This document shows positions 36,236 to 54,391 of a stretch of 64,000 nucleotides of DNA, piece by piece. The notes beneath the pieces were generated by a model. The model was not told where the DNA came from, made no database searches, and was given only the letters and a program-made list of their open reading frames with translations. The translations under genes and the position numbers were made by a program. Origin of the DNA: Coturnix japonica. Taxonomy: Eukaryota; Chordata; Aves; Galliformes; Phasianidae. The stretch lies in NCBI RefSeq assembly GCF_001577835.2, contig NC_029516.1:163128495-163192494 (forward strand). Direction: 5' to 3'. Positions within the stretch are counted from its first letter, which is position 1, and each line of letters opens with the position of its first letter.

Positions 36236-39200
36236 CTTTGAAACAGAAAAATGAGATGTTTGTTTCTGTGCCACTCACTTCTACATTGGAAAAGATGCAC
36301 GTTGCTAGGCTTCACTAAGATGATGTTCTTGAAATCCACTTCTAGTAATTTTACTGGTAATTCAAAACTTAATGCCAATCTTATCACTTGGTAGTAGCAC
36401 TCCCTACAAAACTGTATGGATCACACATCTAGATTTTCCCACTTCTCAAGACTTGTTGCAATAGAGTCGAGAAAATGCTTTTTAACGAGCCCAGCTGCAC
36501 AAATAACATGAGTGTGGTAGGCAAAGGCTCTGAAATCATACTTCCTTTCCTAAGTGTTTTTGAAACATATGGTTTCACTCTTACAACTGCTTACAGATAA
36601 AAAATAATAATAAAAAAAATTCAAATCACTACCTCTGACATTTCTTCATAGAGTACCAAGGATGACAAAGGTGTCCACAGTGTTAGATGCTATAGGCAGT
36701 ACTAGTTTGAAATATCCACAATCATTAGTGTTTGCACGTATTCTGATTTGTTATTACTTGCAAGGTGTAGAAAGTACAGTGCTCTTCTTAATTGGAAATC
36801 AATAGAAAATTAAAACAGAAATCACAAGGAGTCCTCATTGCTAATAGTAACACACCAGAGTAAAGAGCATATAAAGGCAGAAGAATATGTATGCTTCTGT
36901 TAAGCTCCCATCTCCAACTTTTACAGATAAGTATGCTGAATAAAAACGTTTCAGAAGCTGTTAACATTACTTTTAATTTCATATCCTTTAAAGAATCAGT
37001 CCCTCCTGAAGGCATAGAAGTCGTCTGGAAGTTCAAACTCTGTACAGACATCAAACATGCAAAATTTCTGTTTAATCCTGAAGTGTCTAAGCTTCTGGAA
37101 GGAAATGTTGAGTCACTACATAAACAAAGGAAGTCATTTGTTTCTTCCTTATGTTAATTTTTACACCTACAGTGAAGCATGTATTTTTATGGGCAACAGG
37201 TATCTGTGTGTCATGGTTTTATGACACTGTGTATGGATTTGTTAAGATTGAAGAGTAATACTGCATATTAGACCACACATAAAACAGCTTGCAGTCAGGG
37301 AAAATATTTTGCCATGATGGAAGAGCTAAAATTAAAATGTTTCAAATATATATTATTTATATTTCTTGGTTGACACAAGGAAAAAAATATCTCAGTACAT
37401 ACAAAGATCCAATCATGTATGTCAGGGAGCCATGGTGGTAAGGTAATCTTTAAATAGATTTTGTAAGCATTTGCAAACGTAAACATCAGGATTTAAAAAA
37501 TAGAAATATAAGGTTGTTGATGTCTCAAAAAAAAAAATTGATTTTTTGCTTTTTAAATGGCTTTTTGTTTTCCACTGTTTTTCTACTACTAACAAATTTC
37601 ATCACATTAAGAGCAAAATTATGTTGGCTAGACAAAAAGTATGCCTCACAGTTTGTTAGCAATAGGGATAACGGGATATTTAGTACTTGCATATTGGTGT
37701 GACAAGTCAATGAGTCAATGAACCTTTACAGTGGAAGAAGGCTCTGAGGACATGGGTAAGGGCAGTGTGCTCATGAGGAACTCAAGGTGTGAATGACTGA
37801 CCAAGGTGTTGCGAAGAATTATAAACTTAACACAAGTAGGACTGGAGGTGACATCCACCACACTGGATGAGATAACTAAATCAGTGGCCCAACCAGCTGT
37901 GTAAATGACTGCCTCCGAGTAAATCAAGAGTTCAAGGTGTATTCCTGAGTTACTCAGATGGATGTGGGGAGTGTAACATGTGTATATTTGCAGTGAAACA
38001 AAATAAATAAGAGCTGTGGAGAAGGCAAAGAGCTAGACCTGGTTTCAACCTGTATGTTACTATCTGGGGACTGGGGACACCCAGTGTCATTACAGCAAGC
38101 ACATAACAGACTGGTAATAAGGATCACAAATGTACTGTGATTCAGCTGTATCTTGCAATTGCACTCTGCTAAATGTATTGTGTTTGCACTGCAAATTAAG
38201 CGCATTGCTCCATCACTCTGCTAACTCAAAATTCTGTGTGCCATCAAATATCTTCAAGCAGGTAAACTCTGTATTACACATTAAATCGTTCATGTGTGAA
38301 ATATCTAAAAGAACCTGGTCAGAGACTATTGGACTTTGACAAGTGGGTGCCACATTTTATGAAGTAATAAAGTAACTAAACGGAAGTAATAAAATAATTT
38401 TACAATCATAGAACTCAATAACTGCAATCATTCTTCAAAATAATATTTTTTTTTTCACAGTCTCCATTTATTTATTTATAGAATCAATACAATTCAGTTA
38501 CATCAAATGCTGTAAATATCTTCCTCAAATTCTTAGTACACCTTGGATATGGGAGTGCTATTCTGATTGCAAAGAGAAGCACAACAAATGGACCGTTTCT
38601 TGAGCAGGTCAGTGACATACCAGTGCATACATGCAAAAACTAAAGGTCACATCTGACAAAGGATCACAGATAGGTTAGCATCCTGCAGGAAGCCAACCTA
38701 AATGTGATTCAGTGACTGTAGGTGCTGGAGATGGTCCAACTGGAAATACAACTTGTGGTAAGGTGCATTTACGAATTGACTCACTGACTTTATTTGCCTT
38801 AAGTAAAGTGTGTGCAGTCTGGGAGTTAAAGAGCATTCACCACATTCTCTGTGCAGTGCTATTTTGGGCACCACACACAGGGAGTAAATCAAAACACGAC
38901 ACCTTTCCACTATCTGCGGTCACAGAATGTATGTTGAAGCCATACTGTTGGCACAGTTCTTGTTTTCAAATAATTCTGGTTTCAGATGCTTTTCACCACT
39001 TCTCCCGTTCTCCTGTATTTATTTACCCGAGGGGAAAAAACCAACATGCTTATTCCAGTCTCTGTTGTGCCTGTCCAGCTAAGTTTGCCCACACTCACAA
39101 GACACCAGAACTGCAGAAATTTTGCAGTGCTTATTGAATTCCCACTATTCAGCAGTTCTGCGAGTGTCAGGGCTTATGAAATGTAGCTTTCCAATCTTGC

Positions 39201-39335
39201 TTGTTTGCAGTGGGATCAGCACAATGTCTACAAACCACTGCTGACTGCTTTTATCTTCATTTATGTTTCTCTTTACAGTTTTTAACTCTTTCTTTTTTTG
39301 CTCTGCCATCACTTTAATGTGAGCAACGATTCCAT
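36236..39335. other. Gene-free intergenic sequence
   Basis: No exon or named repeat recognised. Unassigned open frames lie at 36891-37157 and 38712-39137; neither has splice-site context or a known motif. Confidence 0.4.
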
Positions 39336-39855
39336 ATAGAATCCCACAATCACTCAATCATTAAGGTAGGAAGAAAAACCGTAAGGCCATCTAGTCTGAC
39401 CATCAACCCATCACCACCATACCCACTAAAGCATGTCCTTCAGTACCACATCAACACATATCTTGAAGACCCCCAGTGCATTACCATTCTTTTTCTGAGA
39501 AGAAATTTTTCCTAACATCCAACCAGAATCTCCCATGGCAGAACAAAATACCATCACTTCTTGTCCTATCAGTTATGTGGGAGAAGAGACCGACCCCCCA
39601 CATCACTACAACCTCCTTTCAGGCAGTTGTAGCAAGTCATAAGGTCTCCCCTGAGGCTCCATTTCTCCAAACAGAACAACCCCAGTTCCCTCAGCTGCTC
39701 TTTATGACTTGTGCTCCAGACCTTTCACAGCTTCACTGCCCTTCTCTGAACACAATTCATGGCCTCAGTGTCTTTCTTGTAGTGAAGAGGGTCCAAAACT
39801 GAACACAGTACTAGAGGCATAGCCTCACCAGAGCCAAGAACAGATCTCATGACCA
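39336..39855 (-). repeat. CR1 LINE 3' fragment, about 0.5 kb
   Basis: Antisense CR1 from its 3' end: AATCACTCAATCATTAAGG, TAAGGCCATCTAGTCTGACC, a TTTTTCCTAACATCCAACC block, AAGGTCTCCCCTGAGGCTCC and a CTTTGTAG-type block at CTTTCTTGTAGTGAAGAGG. It is the same broad lineage as the long copy at 54.4 kb. It lies about 1.6 kb upstream of the MMP13 promoter. Confidence 0.88.
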
Positions 39856-41330
39856 AATACATCTGCACCAATGAAAGCAATGCAGCAAACATCAATACAG
39901 AGGTGCTGGAAAGAAAGAAGTAAGGTGTATGCATATCTTCTAGTGATGACTGGTAAGAATGGCAACGCCTGCAAGGAAAGCAGAACAATGATTACATAAT
40001 CAATATGCTGTCAATGAAACACTACTAAAGAAGATGAGGTAATTAATAGTCCTTATGCCACCACTGCTGAATGAAACAGTCTCAGCAGTGGTGATGGGCA
40101 ACATAAAGGAGGATACACAGTCTGAACAAAGGTTGTCTATGCCTAATTGATTTAGTCGTATTTAGCACTGGATGAGGTGGGTGGAGAGGTAAAAATAGCC
40201 TAAATACCAAATTCCTCACAGGTTTGTTTTCTTTAACTGTTTTCCAATGTAAGATAAAAGGCTAATACTGCTTACATAAAATTGAGCTTTGTCACACTCA
40301 CCTACACTGATTTTTGTCTGCTTCCTGTTTTGTCAACAAGGCAACACCAGCTGCAAGGGCGTGTGTATTAGAAAGCATGTACTGGTTTATACCAGAAAGC
40401 TGCTTGAGGTTTTCCATGTGGGAATAGACTCCACAGAAGAGGAAGGTGAATTCAGACAAAACAGGACCCAGAGTTCTGGTCATGGTAAGTGATACAACCC
40501 TGGGCAGCAGCTGAGGTTGGAGTGACCCTGGGGAGGCAAAAGTCACTGCTCAGCTTTCAAACATAGTAATGCCTGTGTCTGTTGTAACACTGGATTCATC
40601 CTATTATTTTCCACCCCATAAGAAAACCACATGTTTCTGTATTCTAGATACACAAATTCATTGCCTGCCTGTAGCAGTTTGCCTCTCTTGGAGCAGTAGG
40701 TGTTTCACTGATCTGTAGCAATTCTTACAATGTAAATTTATATTAAGGGAGATTGTATGAAGAGGTCACTCTACATGATCTGCTTAGCTCTAGTAAAAAC
40801 ACTGTTAGGTATTCAAAACTGTTTCCTGATATTTAACATTTCTGCTTTTAGGGTCATCTCAAGTTGTAACTTAGTCTGAAAGATTGACAGAAAGTGATTT
40901 TAGGGATCCTTGAAGTAAAATCTGTGTCAGTGCTTTAGTGTTGTGTTTCTTTACAGAGACAAGAACAGGTCATGTCCTGTTACATACTCCATAACATTAT
41001 TTCTTATTACCCAAAGCTGCATTTAAAAATAACTGAACCATTTCTGGTCTATTTCAACGATTAATTGTTGCTGAGCATCTAAGTTGTGAAAAATTGTAGA
41101 ATTTATTTTAAAAGTAAAAAAATCTGAGTATATATTTTTATTTTTTGTCAAGTAGGAAACAAATACTTACTCTGGGGAGATGAGAAATAAGCCAGTGTAA
41201 GTTCTTGCAAAATAATCAGAAAGTGCCATTTTCTTCTCCTGATTTCTTCCCACAACCTTTGTAAATATTCTCAGACTGTGTTTACATGAAGATGCAGTTT
41301 CAGAGTGTTCAGTGGAACAACAGATGCCTA
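39856..41330. other. MMP13 upstream region, no gene seen
   Basis: No exon or repeat recognised. The proximal promoter elements start at 41331 and are listed separately. Confidence 0.45.
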
Positions 41331-41337
41331 AACCACA
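41331..41337 (+). promoter_or_regulatory. RUNX/OSE2-type site of MMP13 promoter
   Basis: AACCACA, about 137 bases upstream of the inferred start of transcription. The human MMP13 promoter has a RUNX2-binding OSE2 site of the same sequence at about -138. Function here is inferred from sequence and spacing. Confidence 0.75.
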
Positions 41338-41391
41338 GAGCTGGGCAGGAAAGAAAAAGTGGCCGTCTAAGCATGTTTACTTTCAGGGACA

Positions 41392-41397
41392 AGGAAG
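41392..41397 (+). promoter_or_regulatory. ETS/PEA3-type site of MMP13 promoter
   Basis: AGGAAG, about 76 bases upstream of the inferred transcription start and 22 bases upstream of the AP-1 site. Collagenase promoters typically pair PEA3/ETS with AP-1. The motif is short, so the call rests on its position. Confidence 0.6.
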
Positions 41398-41418
41398 TTC
41401 TAACTTGTCCATAACTGG

Positions 41419-41425
41419 TGACTCA
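41419..41425 (+). promoter_or_regulatory. AP-1 site (TRE) of MMP13 promoter
   Basis: TGACTCA, a perfect AP-1 (Fos/Jun) consensus 13 bases before the TATA box and about 49 bases before the inferred transcription start. The human gene has its AP-1 element at about the same distance, where it mediates induction by cytokines and phorbol ester. Confidence 0.85.
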
Positions 41426-41437
41426 TCGTAGCAGGGC

Positions 41438-41443
41438 TATAAA
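41438..41443 (+). promoter_or_regulatory. TATA box of MMP13
   Basis: TATAAA within GGGCTATAAATG, 63 bases before the ATG at 41501. Transcription would be expected to start near 41468, leaving a 5' UTR of about 33 bases. Confidence 0.85.
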
Positions 41444-41500
41444 TGTGAAGGTAACTGCTCTCTAACACATCAGGGCTTCAGACTTCAGAAATCCAACACA

Positions 41501-47675
<6,175 letters not shown>

Positions 47676-48800
47676 GTACAGATGAGTGCCATGTTACAAG
47701 CTGCAGAGCAGCTTTTAGTACATGGAAATAATAATTTGGGCATGCAAGCTTCTTAGAGGAAAGCAGAGTTCTGTGAACAAGCACTGGCTACCTACAAACA
47801 AATGTATACTCATATACTGTATATATGGAACTATACAGCTGTATGTCAGTCTGGAACTGCATTAAATTAATAGGAAAAAAGGAAGGAAATGATACTCATT
47901 TTAAGGGGCATTACACCATTTAAAGTTTGTCAAGCATTAAAGTGAGGAGATGGATACATTCATCATGACCATAAGCACGACTAAGTCCCAGCAATCTATC
48001 ATCTTAGAACCGTGTAGTATTTCTGAAGAAATAGAGCTCCCTGGAGTGTTTTATTTTAAAACTAACCCTTCTGTTCTTTGCAAAATTATTGCTAAAGTAC
48101 TGGGGATCCAGACCTGTAAGGAACAAGTCAGGACTGCATGGTGTTTCCCTGAGCAGGATAACAGCAGGCTGCAACACTGAAGTTAGGGAACCCAAAGTTA
48201 CTTAAACGTATCCCCATCTGAATGAGAATGTAAACCTAGAAAGAGGTGTCCATGTTATATGTGAAAGAAGCTGAATGTATAGAGGCAGCGAGGCAGCATC
48301 TCAGAGCAGACAGAAAAGCAGGAAAAAGGAACAGTATTCTCTGCAGAAGCCCTCAGCTTATACAACACTGGGGTAGCCAAAAGCAGCAATAGCATGGGAA
48401 TCACACAGGCTGAAGCCTTTCAAGAAACTGCACCTGGTAACAAAGCCCATGTTTCCAGCTGCTGTGAAGTGATTCAAATGACATTCGTAGAGCTTATGCC
48501 TATCTGTGCTGGCAGAGAACTCAAACTTCAAATCAAAATATTCAAAATAATGCCATTTCATGTTTGTGACTCTTTCAGTATTTATAGCAATTGTTTTGGT
48601 ACGTTACAAATTCTGTTTGGTTTTTTTTTGTTGGTTTTTTTTTTTGTTGTTGGTTTTTCGTTGGTTTTTTTTTTTGTATGTGTTGTTGTTGTTTGTTGCT
48701 TTGTTTTGTTTTGTTTCCAATCACTGAAAATGATGTGGGACTGTGATTATTTCTCAGTTTAAGAAAGTAGTATTAAATAAACTAGAGGAATTAAATGACA
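47676..48800 (+). other. MMP13: MMP13 3' UTR candidates and downstream low-complexity tract
   Basis: Possible poly(A) signals are ATTAAA near 47862 and 47936 and a canonical AATAAA at 48776-48781. If the last is used the 3' UTR is about 1.1 kb and includes a T/G tract at about 48614-48717 made of TTTTTTTTTG-GTTG and GTTTT units. The used site cannot be decided from sequence. Confidence 0.5.
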
Positions 48801-49019
48801 CTGTGAAATTATTTCAGTTAAGATATCTACACTGTGTGCCATAAAAGCAAGACAGAGCTACGGAATGAAAAAATGAGAAATTTTATTCATCAATATTTTC
48901 ACCTCAAGTAAAATACTAGTACATTCTTATCTTGAGGGATTCTGTTATGTTTTTTGTTTGTTTGTTTGTTTTACTTAATTGATTTTATAGAAAAGACAGG
49001 AAGAGAGAAAATACAAAAT

Positions 49020-49817
49020 AACCCAAGCCGACCTCATGAAGTTCAGCAAGACCAAATACAAGGTTTTGTACCTGGGTAGGGGCAATCACCAGCACAGGTA
49101 AAATTTGGGCAGAGAATGGCTTGAGAGCAGCCCTGAGGAGAAGAATTTGGTAGTGTTAGTTGATGAAAGACTCAACATGAACCAGCAATGTGTGCTCGCA
49201 GCCCAGAAGACCAACTGTATCCTGGGTTGCATCAAGAGAAGTGTGACCAGCAGGCCAAGGGAGGTGGTTCTGCCCCACTACCATGCTCTTGTGTAACCCC
49301 ACTTGGAGTACTGTGTCCAGTTCTGAAGCCCTCAACACAAGAAGGACTTGGAACTGCCGGAACAGGTCCAGAGGAGAGCCACAAAGATAATCAGAGGGCT
49401 GGAGCACCTCCCATATGAGGATAGGCTGAGATTTTGGGGCCCTTCAGCCTGGAGAAGAGAAGGCTCTTGGGGACCTTATAGTGGCCTTCCAGTACCTGAA
49501 GGGGGCCTACAGAAAAGCTGGGGAGGAACTTTTTGTAAGGGCAGGTAGTGACAGGACAAGAGGAAATGGTTTTAAATTGGAATTAGATAGATAGATTAGA
49601 CTAGAAATAAGGAAGAAGTTCTTCACTGCGGGAGTGGTGAGACACTGGAACAGGTTGCCCAGAATGGTTACAAGTATCTTGGAAGCACTCAAGGCCTGGC
49701 TGGATGGGGATGTGATCAACCTAGTCTAGAGGGAGGTGTCTGCATCCAGCAGGGGGGTTGGAACTGGATGATCTTAAAGGTCCCTTCCAACCCAAACCAT
49801 TCCATGATTCTATGATA
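49020..49817 (+). repeat. CR1 LINE, about 0.8 kb including end of ORF2 and intact 3' end
   Basis: Sense CR1: the CR1 ORF2 C-terminal peptides [20 protein letters not shown] and [20 protein letters not shown] lie at 49111-49290. Then come the FFTMRVVRHWN-type region, 3' UTR and the end GGTCCCTTCCAACCC with ATTCTATG-type octamers. The frame is interrupted, so it is inactive. 5'-truncated within the RT C-terminal region. It lies about 1.3 kb downstream of the MMP13 stop. Confidence 0.94.
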
Positions 49818-51246
49818 AATTCCCAGAATAAGAATGAAGTTGTAATTAGTCCTTATTGTTGCAGAAAGTATCACAAATGACTAAAAATGTGAAATTCAAA
49901 TCCATGCTAATTTGAACATAAATAACTAATTGAAACTAACTGCCTTGTCATATTTTTCATCCTCAAAACCAGCCCCCAGCTCAGTACAACAGCATCCCAA
50001 GCAAAGCCCATTGGTACTGAGCGCTTTTGAACCAGCACTAATAGTCAGGCTTACACAGGAACAGGTGAGATGAGTTTGATTCTGTAATTTATGTAACACA
50101 AATGGTCAGATGAGATTGGCTATCAGATATAGCTGCCTACTCTGACTGTAAAATGGTGAAGTGAATGCCAGACCTTGAAATGCTTAAAAGACATGCAAGG
50201 AAAAAGAACTGAAAAATTACTAATAGGAAAACTTACCTAAACTAAAATCAGAATCCCATTATACAATATAATATTGGTACTGATAATGCTAGAAAATTAA
50301 CTGTCAGTATGATTTCTATATCTAATAAACAGAAAATCATTAATTTCTTTATGAGTGTAATTGTTGATAGACAGTGTTTGCCTGAGCAGTGCTTGATACT
50401 GGAATGCAGTTAAGTTTAATCTCTCTTCGGGGAAGTAAGGGCCTGAACATTTAACCTTAGTTCTCGTTATTTTTAGTACAAATACTCAGCAAATTTTTTT
50501 CTATGGTCAAAATAGTAAAGAGGCGTCAGTTGATTCACATAACTGCGTATTTCTGAACATTTGGCAGTGGAACAGGTACTGCATAGGAAGCTGGGCCTTC
50601 GAGATGCTTCAACATGATTGTATCCAGCTGCTCCCCAGCCCAAACACTCAGATTCCTGTTCGCTGCTTGGCTGCGAAGCAGACTTCGGCATATGTCCAAC
50701 GCAGCTCCAGCTCATGTGTCTGCATCCCCGGTGAGAGACACTCTGCGGTCAGCTCTACCCCAGCTGAGAGAAATACCAGCTTGTCAGTTCCTGGCATTTT
50801 GTTAAGAAAAAAATGAAAAACAAAACAACAAAACTGCGTGTGCTATGGATGTGGAAGGTTGAGGTCAGAGCCAGCCCAACCCTGGTGCTATGCATCCATG
50901 TCAGAAAGGAAAGCTCTCTGTGGGGCTTGATGTCTTTGGATCTGCTGCCATCTCATGAGAAAAACATTGCACAAGTCTGTGGTAGCAGCGCTGGATGCAC
51001 ACCAATGAGCTCCTCTGGTCCTACAGGGTACTGTCCAAGACCATCAGGTATTAAAAAGAAATGAATCTCTTACCCAAGAACTGGCCTGAACTGACTGCTC
51101 TCCCTAAGATGTTGTGTGTGAGGAAAGGGCCACAAGAATCTGCTGCATGCTCCTCAGTAGAGGTTTCTGTGCTTGCTACGTGATCCTTAGGAAGCAGGGC
51201 TTACACAATGTCTCTCAGAAGAGACAAAACTAAGAAAAGAATTCTA
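49818..51246. other. Gene-free intergenic sequence
   Basis: No gene or named repeat. A GC-richer block at about 50600-50800 holds short open frames without known motifs. Confidence 0.4.
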
Positions 51247-51472
51247 AACTTTGCAAAGTGAGAAACAAGGCAGCTGCCCACAAAACTCCTGTTAGTAATT
51301 TTTCAGTTCCTTTTCCTTGCATGTCTTAAGCAAAACTCAGTGGTACACTGGATAGGTAACAAACGCTGTAAGAGGGGCTGTGAACTTTGCAAAGTGAGAA
51401 ACAAGGCAGCTGCCCACAAAACTCAACGGTACACTGGACAGGTAACAAACACTGTAAGAGGGGCTGTGAACT
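51247..51472 (+). repeat. Local tandem duplication with a 50-bp deletion in one copy
   Basis: Module 1 (42 bases, AACTTTGCAAAGTGAG...) occurs at 51247-51288 and 51383-51424 and is identical. Module 2 (52 bases) occurs at 51335-51386 and 51421-51472 with four differences, all transitions. In the first copy the modules are separated by a stretch missing from the second. That stretch is bounded by the 8-base direct repeat CAAAACTC (51281-51288 and 51331-51338), so the second copy differs by exactly one 50-base step. Confidence 0.95.
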
Positions 51473-51840
51473 ACATAAGATTTGCTACTAGCTGAGAAAA
51501 TGACAAAGAAATTACATGTTAGTGTTCAATTTTGGTTTTGGGATCACCTCCAGAAACCTCCAAGGACACTAGATGGCAGTGACAACTTTACTCCCTGCAA
51601 GACCAGTAGAGAAAACCCCAGCCACGGAGGGGAGAACAAAAATAATAGAATGGGTGAGGAAGCTACAGCTACTTATGGCAGATTCCTACAGTTATTGAAA
51701 ATATCAAACAAACAGCACCAATAAATAGATTAAAATGATTACATTTTCTTGATGTATGGATCTCTAAGGGATGAGTTCAGGATAGTTATGACACTGAAAT
51801 GTTTAGAAAACTTATGGATATAGTCACTGTTAAGACCACT
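51473..51840. other. Gene-free intergenic sequence
   Basis: No gene or named repeat recognised; an 80-codon open frame at 51482-51724 has no known motif. Confidence 0.4.
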
Positions 51841-52130
51841 ACCATTTCAGCCTAGAGAAGGATGTTGTGAGGGACCATGTCAAAGGCTTTGCAGAAGTCC
51901 AAGTAGATGACATCCATCACTCTTCCCCCATCCACCAAAGCCATCACTCCATCACAGAAGGCCACCAGATTGGTCAGGCACAGTCTGCTCATGATGAAGC
52001 CATGCTGGCTGTCTCAAATAACCTCTTTGCCTCGTATGTGCCTAAACATAGCTTCTAGGAGGTTCTGCTCCATGATCTTCCCAGGCACAGAGGTGAGGAT
52101 ATTGACCTGATCGTGGCTGTTCCTCAGACA
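51841..52130 (-). repeat. CR1 LINE internal RT fragment
   Basis: Antisense CR1 ORF2 sequence: GTCAAAGGCTTTGCAGAAGT, CAAGTAGATGACATCCATCA, a GAAGCCATGCTGGCTGTC block and CTCCATGATCTTCCCAGGCA. It matches the YLDFSKAF-to-HGF part of the CR1 RT and parallels 55480-55730 of the long copy. It has no CR1 3' end. Confidence 0.88.
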
Positions 52131-54391
52131 CATTATTCTGTAGGCAGTCCTAGGAATAATGCAATCTATTAGTTTAATTTCATTTAAAGTTTAACACACA
52201 TAGACACAGACACATATTCCATCCTTAGGACATGAGAACCTATCAGCATATCTGCTGGGCTGGCAGATACTTGACAGATGGAGAATATGGTCTGTGAATC
52301 CCTACTACTGGCAAGGTCATTAAGATTAGTGAGCACTGAAAGCCTGACAGAAATTGATTTTCCTATGCTGAAGAAATTTTGTAGACTTTCAGACATCTTA
52401 ATGTTTGCAGTAGAAAGAAAAATGAAAAACTTGAAAACTTTTACTATGAGAAACAGGAAACAAAACAGGCCAAAACAAAACATAAGGAGGCTGCAGTGTT
52501 TGTCCTCGGGAATAATGTGTAGCTGTATACTGTTTCAGTGTTTGTTTTTTCTCAGCCTAATTTAAAACAAGGTCTGGACCTCAATCTTCAGTCTAGATGA
52601 AAGAGCTGCACATTCACTTATGATGTGGTGAGTTTATTTCCATCCTTCTGCTTAAGGTGTTTGCTCTTCAAATACAGTTAAACAGCACTCTTTGGAAAGA
52701 ACAGCTGCCACTGATCAGAAAGCTCATGGAATGTAAGATCAAGCCATGATGTCAATCAGGATTCTTTTGTTTGTACAAGGTGCTGTGACTACACACACTG
52801 TGAGTCTGCACAAATTTTGGGGTGTATGAGATGATTCTACTGTTTCTAGGGGAAAACAGCATTTCAAGAGATGACCTCAGCAGTTCTCCCTGACATGGAG
52901 CAGGAGGTTCAAAGCTCACAGATGCTGCATTCTGGTCTGGCAACTTCCCCTTTCCCACACAACACCATTGTTCTGTGGCTTGAACATCCTTTTTGATCAC
53001 AGTTCTTTGACTCTGTACTACAGTATGTACTTCCAGCCAGCGCTGTTCAGGGGTGTCTCTGGCACTCGCAATAGCTACCTCTATAATGCCATGTGCCATT
53101 ATCTCCTGTGCATTGTGCTGTCTGCCCCTCTCTGTCTTCCTCAGATAAACTAGAATAGGGAGCATTATCTTTCTAGCAGATATTTCCTTCTCACTTTCAT
53201 AATAAACATGCCACTGCCATAGTAGCAAAGCATGATGCAGTTCTGTGTGTATGTGAGTGAACCTCTCAGGTTGTATCTTTACTTTGTATGATCTACTCTG
53301 AGATCCTGCTGCCAAGTGGTAGGACTGGTTTATGGGGTCGTGTCCTGAGAATGGTCTCATTCAGACTGTGTAGTCTGCAATGGTCATCACATGGTCTTGT
53401 TCTGCTTTTAAAGGAATAAAACTTCCTTTTCTAACCACAACTTGTGTCATCTGAATAGAGTTTTCAGAGGAAAATAAAATGACTGTGGTGACCTGTAGTC
53501 CTCAGAGGAACCAGGGGTACTGGTGTCTGTAGCTTTGACTACTAGATTCAGTGAAGTCAGTGGGGAAATCAAGCTTATGAAGGTGGATTCAGTAGACAGT
53601 CATATTGGAGACCTCAGCAGGCAAGGCATAGCATGCAGGTAGTGCTCTTCCTTATGTACCTGACTGGGGCTTATTCTTTACTCACACTAAGAGCAATGTT
53701 AACATTACTGGTACAGTTTAGTTATTGTCAGGTTTGAAATGAATATCATCGAAAGTGTGCTGCTTGCATTATGACTACTGATCCACAGGGCTTAGTTCCA
53801 AAAGGCTTCTCTTCTTCTTTCATTCTAGACAGAGAATAGTCTTTCTTCGCACGTTTACCATTGGCTGTTGCCAATGAGTATTCTTGAGCTCAGCTGATTT
53901 TGACCTACAGAGTACTTCAGTAAAAGAAGGTATGCAGGCCTTTAGGCAAGGGTCATAGAAATATAACAGAAGAACTGAAGCTCACCATGTATCTTGGGCC
54001 ACAGTGTACTGGAAAGGAGATGTCACCACTCACAGAGACCTAGTCTGAGAGGCAGGCCTCCATGTTCTGGCACAACACCATGTCTTCCCCATAGAAAGCT
54101 GGTAAATCAGAAATCTTACTTCTGGTCCAGATGTTTTGTTATTCTGCTATAGTACATGTGTGGATAATGTGCAGTAAGACAACTGACAAAAAATTTTGTC
54201 ATGAAAAGTTGCAAATGCCTAAGAAATAAGATACCTGAGGGTGCAGTAAGCAGACTGCAGTACAGGTACCCCAAAACAACAAAACATGTCTGCAGTGCTG
54301 TGGAGTGCAGCTTCAAACAAGGAATCACACAATGATGTGACTCATTGAGACAGTGAGGATGTGGTCAAGCAACTGGAATAACCAACCCATT
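52131..54391. other. Gene-free sequence with a 202-codon minus-strand open frame
   Basis: No named repeat recognised. The minus-strand open frame 53360-52752 (202 codons from ATG) is the longest in the window. It has no domain, signal peptide or membrane segment that I recognise. Coding status is unproven. Confidence 0.35.

Noticed and set aside
38712-39137. 141-codon open frame between DCUN1D5 and MMP13
   Set aside because: No domain, signal peptide or splice context; low complexity of support.
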